Shown here in pieces: positions 57,779-64,000 of a DNA stretch of 64,000 bases (position 1 is its first letter; every line of letters starts with the position of its first letter). A model generated the notes under the pieces. It had not been told where the DNA came from. It did no database searches and worked only from the letters and a program-made list of their open reading frames with translations. The translations under genes and the position numbers were made by a program. Source of the stretch: Helianthus annuus (taxonomy: Eukaryota; Streptophyta; Magnoliopsida; Asterales; Asteraceae); assembly GCF_002127325.2 (NCBI RefSeq), contig NC_035440.2, positions 71,795,819 to 71,859,818 on the forward strand. Direction: 5' to 3'.

Positions 57779-58148
57779 TAATAAAGGTTCTTCAAACATA
57801 TCATCCCAGCGACATGCTATACAAATTTTCACCTACAAATCATACAATTGATGAATTTTATTTGGAAATATGAAACAAAAGAATGCAGGATCATTCTTGA
57901 TTCAAAAACAAAAGATCAAAAACCTGTTTAACATTTTTAGATATTAAATTCTGTTTTAACTAATCCCCATGATATTAAGCATGCACCAATATCCTTAATT
58001 TCCTCAAAATTGCCTTTAAAATGGATATTTTCAGATTAACAAGCATGATAATTGAATGATAAAAGAAAGAACACGAATCGAAGAGATACGATACCTTTGA
58101 CGATGAAATCTGAAGCAGTCGACGAAGGATGGGACTCTGTCGGATCAT
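55046..58148 (-). CDS. BCAT: Branched-chain amino acid aminotransferase, mitochondrial type, 10 exons
   Basis: Exons (minus): 58148-58095, 57330-57266, 57170-56999, 56601-56425, 56274-56143, 56043-55945, 55863-55747, 55520-55425, 55360-55248, 55160-55046. All introns are GT-AG and all phases join, giving 379 residues ending TAA. It is a class IV (fold type IV) PLP aminotransferase that interconverts Leu, Ile and Val with their 2-oxo acids using glutamate/2-oxoglutarate. The PLP lysine is K226 in [14 protein letters not shown]262 in EEVSSCNIF faces the pyridine nitrogen, and the phosphate loop is [12 protein letters not shown] (323-334). The start [18 protein letters not shown] is Arg/Ser/Leu-rich with no acid, and ARCF before TAQ resembles a matrix cleavage site, so mitochondrial import (catabolism) is inferred over plastid. 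The length is close to plant BCATs. A TATA box and poly(A) signal flank it. It appears intact; the paralogue identity is unknown. Confidence 0.95.
55669..55697. repeat. (TA)n(TG)n microsatellite in BCAT intron 7
   Basis: A run of AT repeats passes into GT repeats between exons 7 and 8, with no effect on the coding sequence. It is a likely length-variable marker. Confidence 0.85.
56688..56990. mobile_element. Non-autonomous hAT-type element in BCAT intron 3, TSD TAAATTAC
   Basis: 303 bp with imperfect termini CAGGGTCGGCC and, on the other strand, CAGAGCCGTCT, flanked by the perfect 8-bp duplication TAAATTAC at 56680-56687 and 56991-56998. CAGGG-type ends with 8-bp duplications are the hAT signature. 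On the gene strand the duplication reads GTAATTTA, and the copy at 56998-56991 starts with the 5' splice GT of intron 3. The minus frame continuing exon 3 through the element is intron read-through, not coding. Confidence 0.85.
57718..57784. repeat. (ATA)n microsatellite in BCAT intron 1
   Basis: About 20 AAT/ATA units with one interruption (AAC). The run lies in the first intron, between 57331 and 58094. Confidence 0.9.
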
Positions 58149-58765
58149 CGTGTTTGGTATATTGAAACAAGGAGGAATCAAGAGCCAAAGTTATGTGAGG
58201 AAGGTGATGGTTTGGTTGGCATTTTATAGGACGTGAAGGCCAACAGAGACCATGTTGGCATATTTTTTAATCCCCAAATTTTATAATGTAATAAAGGTAA
58301 TACTTAGTAAATGTTTTTTTTTTTAACAATTGTTACTCGTTTCAAGTATGGGTGGTTATTTGTATCATGTGGAATATGACATGAGTATATTATTTCGTTT
58401 AATAAATGAGTAATCTTTAACTTGTGGTAAAATCCGTGAATATGATGTATAAATTAAAATAAGGAAACAAAAAATGTTAATACGTAAATTCAACTCGTTT
58501 ACGATTAGCTTAACTCGTTTAGAGCTTTATAACAATATGTTTATAATCTGTCAACCCTTTTATGACTCGTTTACAACACGTCAACTATTTTTGATCTTTC
58601 GACTCATTTGACCTATTTGTTGCATAAACAATTAAATGGCCATTTGAGTTACATAAATTTTGTTGAAAGTTAATCCTAAAACTCATATGAGTTGAAAGTT
58701 AAAGAGTCAAGGTGAAAGTTTGATTTAATTAATTTTTTTATATAAATTTGATTTATTTTAGGTAA
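58149..58765. promoter_or_regulatory. Upstream region of BCAT
   Basis: Minus-strand TATA box CTATAAAAT at 58229-58221 lies 73 bases or more before the ATG, giving a predicted short 5' leader starting around 58190. Farther up, AT-rich sequence contains repeated ACTCGTTTAC/GACTCGTTT words (58490-58620), probably repeat-derived. No other conserved element was recognised. Confidence 0.55.
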
Positions 58766-58860
58766 TCTATCTATGCTTTCTATAAAAGGATAAATTCAAG
58801 TGACATAAGAAAAGCTGATGTGTCAGCGGGAGAGGGTGTCCAACAAGGCTTTTCTTATCT
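58766..58860 (+). mobile_element. Helitron-like 5' end (candidate)
   Basis: TCTATCTATGC...CTATAAAAGG preceded by A fits the TC start and 'TCTATACTATATAAAAG'-like opening of many plant Helitrons. No CTRR hairpin 3' end in this orientation is seen up to 64000, so the element, if real, runs past the window. Confidence 0.35.
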
Positions 58861-61263
58861 CATTATTACATCATAAAACCTAGTATATAAATCACTTTAA
58901 AATTCAAAGTAGGCCCACATCCACCTTCTCAAAGGTCTGCCCTGATCGTTTATATTAAAGTACTGATGTTAATTGAAAATTCAAAAAACCTCTTCTCACG
59001 TTCAAAATTCAAAATTCTGGATCCACATTCAAAATTCAAACCATATATATTCTAATTCTAATCCTATAAATAAGATATAATTAACTGGCTTCACATTCAA
59101 ATCTCTCTCGCTCATATCTACATATGAATTTGGCTCCACATTCAAATTTCAATTTATCTCTCTACTTTGTATTTGCGATCATATCTCTCTTACTCAAATG
59201 CATAGTTCTCAGGATTGAGGCGGTTAATCTTCAGATACAGTTCTTTGTCCCAGTGTCATTGTTCCAGTATCATTGTTCCAACATCGTTGTTTCATGGTAG
59301 CTCTGTTTCACACACTCGCCTTTGACCTTGGCTTTGCGGGTTATTTTAGGTTTGTGGATTCTTTTAAACTGTTGATTATGTTGATAATATTTATTTTAAG
59401 GTGTTGATATATTTAAGCTTTTTTTTTCGAGCGAGCAGTGGGAAGTTCTTCTGCACTGTTTTTGAAGTCTGAAGTGCAGAAAGTGGAGTACTTCTTTATG
59501 ATAAATGAAGAACTTAATGGTAATTATAAGAATTTGTTTTTTTTTCTAATTTTATTTTTGTTCTTTCGGTTTATTGATATTTAACATTTTACTATGATTA
59601 TGGTATCCTTCTTTTACATGAGGATAGGGCTACTGTTCAAGAGGTGAAGAGCTGAAGAGGTGTTTTGGTGATGTCTTTCTGCACTTCGGAATTCAAAAAC
59701 AGTGCATAAGCTTTTCATCACGTTTTACTGCCATTATATCCTTCTTTTACATCGGAGTTGAAGAAATATACAAGTTAAAAATGTCATCATATCCTTCTGT
59801 AGGTTCTTATGATTTAAAGTATTGTTTTTTCAAGGAAGTTGAGGATCAAGTATATGAGGATAAGACTACTGTTCAAGAGCTGAAGATTATTAAATTTCGT
59901 TTTTCAGTTCTTAATGTAATTGTTGATCTTTGTAGAGCATTTTATTTTTACTGATTTGAGCATCAACAGTTGTTAGTGTTGATATCTGCTATTGTAAATG
60001 TTGAGTTGCTATTGTTGCCAGCATCTGTTTAGCAAAAGATTTATCCACTGTTTAAAGGTATTGTCTGTTCTCATAATTCCTGTTTTTTGTAACGACTGTT
60101 GAGTTGCTACTGTTGGCGACATCTGTTATTCTCATTAGCGGTTTCTAAAGGATTGTCAACCATCAATCCAATAGAAGTTCTGAACATTCTTAAAAAATAG
60201 GTATTTTGAAAATATTTGACAAAAAATCTTTAAAAGTCTGTTGAAAACAGCTGTTTGGCAAAAGATTCATCCACTGTTTAAAGGTATTGTCTCATCTCAT
60301 AAAATGTTATTTTTTGTAACGACTGTTGAGTTGCTACTGGTGCGAACATCTGTTTTTCACAACAGCAATTTCCAAAGAATTGTCAATGATTAACTTTATA
60401 GAAGTTCTGAACATCTGTTATTGCTCAACGTCTTTAAATGAAGACGTTTTTACCGTTGTTGATTTACCACTGCTCAACAGTGCTGAACAGCTATTATTGG
60501 TCAACTATTATTGCTCAAGTTGCTACTGGTGCGAACATCTGTTATTCCCAACAGCAGTTTCCAAAGAATTGTCAATGATTAACACAATAGAATTCTGAAC
60601 ATCTGTTATTGCTCAACGTCTTTAAATGACGAGGTTTTTTATTGCTGTTGATTTACCACTGCTCAACAGTTATGAACATCTGATATTGCTCAACTGTTGA
60701 TTTACCATTGTTTGTCATGTAGATTATTGTTGGTCTTTAAATGAAGATATTTTTTTTATATTTCTTTATGGCAGAGGTTTAAAATTTGTCCTTTCAGTTT
60801 CTTGATATTTAATTTTATAGTTTTCACATGAAAATTTATTTTTTAAATGTTTTGCATTAAATGGCTGCTGATATTTTATATCAATTTATTCGTTTATATT
60901 AAAAGTCTGTTGAAAGGACTGCTAAGTTACTATTGTTGTATAAGATCTGTTGTTGCCCAGCAGTGGTTTCCAAATATTGCTGAAGGGTATTGTCTGTTCT
61001 CTTAACATCTGTTGTTGGCCAACAGTGGTTTTCGCAACAACTATCAACCATTATCAGAGCAGAGGTTGTGACGTGGACAGATGTTAGCCATCAGATCTTT
61101 CTAACTTCTGACACGTCAGCATTCACCTTTTCACTTTATAAACCGTTGTTTCATCCCCAAACAGAGGTTTTACTTTCGTCTGGAGTTTAAAATTCAGCAG
61201 TAAGGTTTCCACCTTCTTCTTCAACACTTCTTTGTCAACCTATCGCAACTTTCAATTCCGATC
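58861..61263. other. AT-rich leader with repeats, no gene supported
   Basis: Contains ATTCAAAATTCAAA words (58975-59160), a CATTGTTCCAG/AACATCGTTG cluster near 59260 and the tandem block at 59990-60690. Short frames at 60326 and 60990 arise from these repeats. It ends just before the reading frame at 61264. Confidence 0.5.
59990..60690. repeat. Degenerate ~190-bp tandem repeat
   Basis: Copies share 'GAGTTGCTACTGGTGCGAAC', 'ATCTGTTATT', 'CCAAAGAATTGTCAATGATT', 'CTGAACATCTG' and 'GATTTACCACTGCTCAACAG'. The clearest two are 60325-60480 and 60517-60670. A more decayed one is at 60100-60190, with the paired phrase 'CCACTGTTTAAAGGTATTGT' at 60045 and 60270. Confidence 0.75.
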
Positions 61264-64000
61264 ATGACTTTGGTGATGAAAAAATCGCATAACTACGTTG
61301 CTATTTTTGAGAAAACCGAGAACAATACTCTATATCATTTGATGATTGATATTTTTACATCATCAAAATATAAGGTCATTCTCACCGCCGACGCACCCAT
61401 TTTCCAAGAGACGCTTCGCGATTTTTGGGCTAATGCGAATATTGAAGAACAAAACAATGTGGCTATAAGTATAACTTCAAAAGTCGGAGGTGAATCGGTT
61501 GCTATTACCCCAGTACCATATCAACAACATTTGAGGTATACGACTTGGCAGGTAAGACCTCTTTGCCGAAAAATGAGATTCAAACATACTTGAAGGGGAG
61601 GGGATATGATGGAGAGTTGAATAAGGCAACTATGTTTAAAGGTAATTTTCCACCGCCGATGAAATTCCTGTTCCATACTCTCTTAATCTGTCTCTCAAAT
61701 AAAACTACTTCTTTTAACGAAATGCCTTTGAAAATTCAGTCATTGGGGTATGCAATTTTGACAAATACTGATTTTAACTACTCCCAAGCACTGTTTGTTG
61801 ATTTGGTTGCAAATTTAAATAACATTAAAAAGGGCAAAATTGCTGCTATTAAAAAGGGCAAAACTGCTGTTATTAAAAAGGGGAAAGTTGCTGCTATTGA
61901 AAAGGCGAAAACTGCTGGTTTTCTTATGTTTCCTAGACTATTAAGCTACTACCTGCAAAAACATGTTTCTCAAAAAGCTTTTGAAAAAGGTGAAGCTATT
62001 AAAATGAATAGTCTAACTTTTACTCGCCTTATGGCTAAAGAGTCAGATGTTTTCAAAACTGAAGCAAAGGGGAATCAGGAAATTTTAGATGAGTTTACAA
62101 CTGCTCCTCAAACGTCTGTTGTTGAGCCCACTGTTATTGGTGATCACAACACTACAACCACTGCTGTGAAACCCCCACCAACAAAACTCAAAAATACCAA
62201 AACAAAATCCAAAAAGCCTACCAAACCAGCAAAACGGGTCTTCTGGAAGATGAGATCCCAGAGGTTAACCCCGTGACAACACAGATGTCACTACAAACCA
62301 CTGTTGCTACTTCCTCACAACATGTGGAAAGATCTCAACCCATAAACCAAACTCCCCATGATTCCTCACAAAAGGAACATGTTGTATTCACAAGGACACC
62401 ACAATATGCTGTCATACCCTCATTTGAGAGTATACTTAAAAGCCCTTCTCCCGCGGCAATATCTCTTTCTACAGTAATCCCTTCATCTTCTATTCCACCA
62501 AAGTTTGTAACACTGCTGCAAGCTATTGACATTCAGAGTGATAGCAATCCTTCTCACGAACACTTTACTGAGAGTTTAACTTCAACAATAGCTATGTCTG
62601 AACCTTTTCAATTACCTAACCCAGAAATAGTTGAGGAGGCTACACCTCTTGAATTTCAGCAAATTCTTGATGGTATTTCAAGTGGAGCAGCTACTACAAA
62701 TGTCAAATCCACTGATTTACATTTGGATAGTAGTTTCATCAGTCAGACTCCCTTGAAGGCAACCATTGTTGTGTCTATCAAGGTATCCACTGGTGAGTTC
62801 AAGTTAACCACGGGTGAGATCACTAAGGTAACTACTAATGCAGAGGGAAGTCCCTAGAACTAAGAACAAGGGGCATCTGCTAATGAAAATTTGGAGATAC
62901 CTCCTCTTTCAAAAGCAGATACAACCACCTCTGGTGGGAATTCAGATGATCCTATTAAGTTAGGTGATGGATTAAAATACCAGGATTTGACGGACATGAT
63001 ATCTAACTTGGAAACAACTGTTGCTGATATGAAAGATCAATTGAAGCAGTTGGTGGATGCTTTCAAAAGTCGACCTTCTCATCAGCAGTTATGCCAAGAG
63101 CTTTGGAATTCGGTACAACCCATTCTTGCAGCTCAAAAGGAACTGGCTGAGATTCAACTTAATTCCCACATGAAGCTAATTAGAGTTATGGTTGAAGCAA
63201 GATACAAAGACACACAGGCTGACATCAAGGGCATAAAAGAATGCATTGTAAAGTTAACTGGTACTACCCCTACACCTGTGTTTGAAAAAGAAGATGAAGA
63301 TGATGCTGATAAGAGGGAAAAGGATTCCATGAAAAACTTTGGCAAACCAACACCAAGGAATCAGCCAAAACAAAATCCAAAGGCTGCCAAGCAAACTTCT
63401 GCAAAATCTCCTGGAAAATCTGATACTGGTAAGAAAAAGGGAATTGATGATTCCGTTAATAAACAGACAGATAAGGAGATTGAACGAAAATAGAAGTGGA
63501 AGCATACAAAAGAGGAAGATGAAGTGCTCAACATTGAAACTTCAAATAGTAGAAAATCACAGAAAGATAACGAATCACCACCAGAAAAACCAACCACTGC
63601 TGCGAAACTCAAAACCACTGCTGAACCTAAGAAGTCGGATTCTGATACACCTAAAACAAAACTCTCACCACAAAAAGCACCTGTCAAAAAGCAGAATACC
63701 AAATCCTCATCACCACTGCCAACCACGACTGAAACAGTTGCTGATGCAACAAATGTTTCAGCATATGTTAAGACAACAATGGTTGAGACACCAGTTGTTT
63801 CAACAGTTGTTAGTCAATCCACTGATTCTACCCAATTTCAATTTCCATCACAATCAACCCTTACACTCATGGCACCTTTTTCTTCCCTAACTCATCCTTC
63901 TCCAAAATCTGTTTACACAAGAAAGAGAAAATTCATGGTGCGTGAAGAAGAGAAGGAAGATATACCCGCACCAATTCCGTTATCAGCTACTCCGTTCATT
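61264..64000 (+). pseudogene. Frameshifted long reading frame, probably retroelement-derived, runs off window
   Basis: Plus-strand coding is clear but broken. 61264-61560 encodes a globular start ('SHNYVAIFEKTENNTLYHL', 'FQETLRDFWANANIEEQNN'). From about 61545 a second frame continues with an 'FPPPMKFLFHTLLICLS' and 'FLMFPRLLSYYLQKHVS' module. From 62273 a third frame gives a long Ser/Thr/Pro-rich linker, then a coiled coil ('LETTVADMKDQLKQLVDAFK') and Lys/Pro-rich tail. Stops at 62857, about 62863 and 63493 interrupt this frame, which stays open to 64000. The FWANA... and FL.FPR modules recall large lineage-specific proteins common in Asteraceae transposon-rich DNA, from memory. A possible splice donor near 61552 could account for the first frame change. 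No enzyme motif is seen. Confidence 0.55.
61824..61919 (+). repeat. In-frame 24-bp coding repeat, four units
   Basis: Four units encode IKKGKIAA, IKKGKTAV, IKKGKVAA and IEKAKTAG in the middle frame of the preceding entry. Most differences change the sixth or eighth residue. The expansion keeps phase and adds a strongly basic segment before FLMFPR. Confidence 0.85.

Noticed and set aside
63339..63890. 183-residue plus frame and the 121-residue minus frame over it
   Set aside because: The frame continuing from 62891 shows smoother Lys/Pro/Ser composition to the window end; these two look like out-of-frame translations.

Overview
This is a stretch of flowering-plant nuclear DNA: spliced genes with GT-AG introns, poly(A) and TATA signals, and nested Ty3-type LTR retrotransposons, Helitron-like ends and hAT and Harbinger-type DNA elements. 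The repeat families look like those of the sunflower family (Asteraceae). That placement is from recognition of repeat style, not from a search.

Only one host gene is intact: a ten-exon, 379-residue branched-chain amino acid aminotransferase on the minus strand (55046-58148), with a mitochondrial-type leader, the PLP lysine, a TATA box and a poly(A) signal. A 303-bp hAT-type element with an 8-bp target duplication sits in its third intron. One copy of the duplication contains the 5' splice site.

Positions 1-27200 are a nest of retroelements. A Ty3-type LTR (element A, from 1218) was broken by element B (1791-8979, flanked by ATTGT) and by a deleted Athila-like element (LARD2, about 9558-15719). 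LARD2's own LTR carries solo LTR C (12025-15521, flanked by AAACT). Element A's leader was broken by LTR E1 (17923-24891, AAAAT), which holds its relative E2 (19497-22752, ACAAT). The decayed gag of element A follows at 24960-26160.

Positions 27200-38350 hold a LINE tail, Helitron-like termini and two minus-strand gene fragments: an EH (EPS15-homology) domain gene and a BRCA1/BARD1-like extended-PHD gene. A young non-autonomous Athila-like retrotransposon (LARD1, 29326-36606) with near-identical LTRs lies in an EH-gene intron. LARD1 has two small intact ORFs and many paired 12-bp palindromes with a 9-bp spacer.

Positions 38500-54400 hold a gypsy remnant with a 4.2-kb LTR, simple and degenerate repeats, a second gypsy fragment (LTR plus gag) and a decayed Harbinger-type Myb/trihelix pseudogene. 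After the aminotransferase gene, 58766-64000 has a Helitron-like 5' end, an AT-rich repeat block and a long frameshifted reading frame of a lineage-specific, probably retroelement-derived family that runs off the window.
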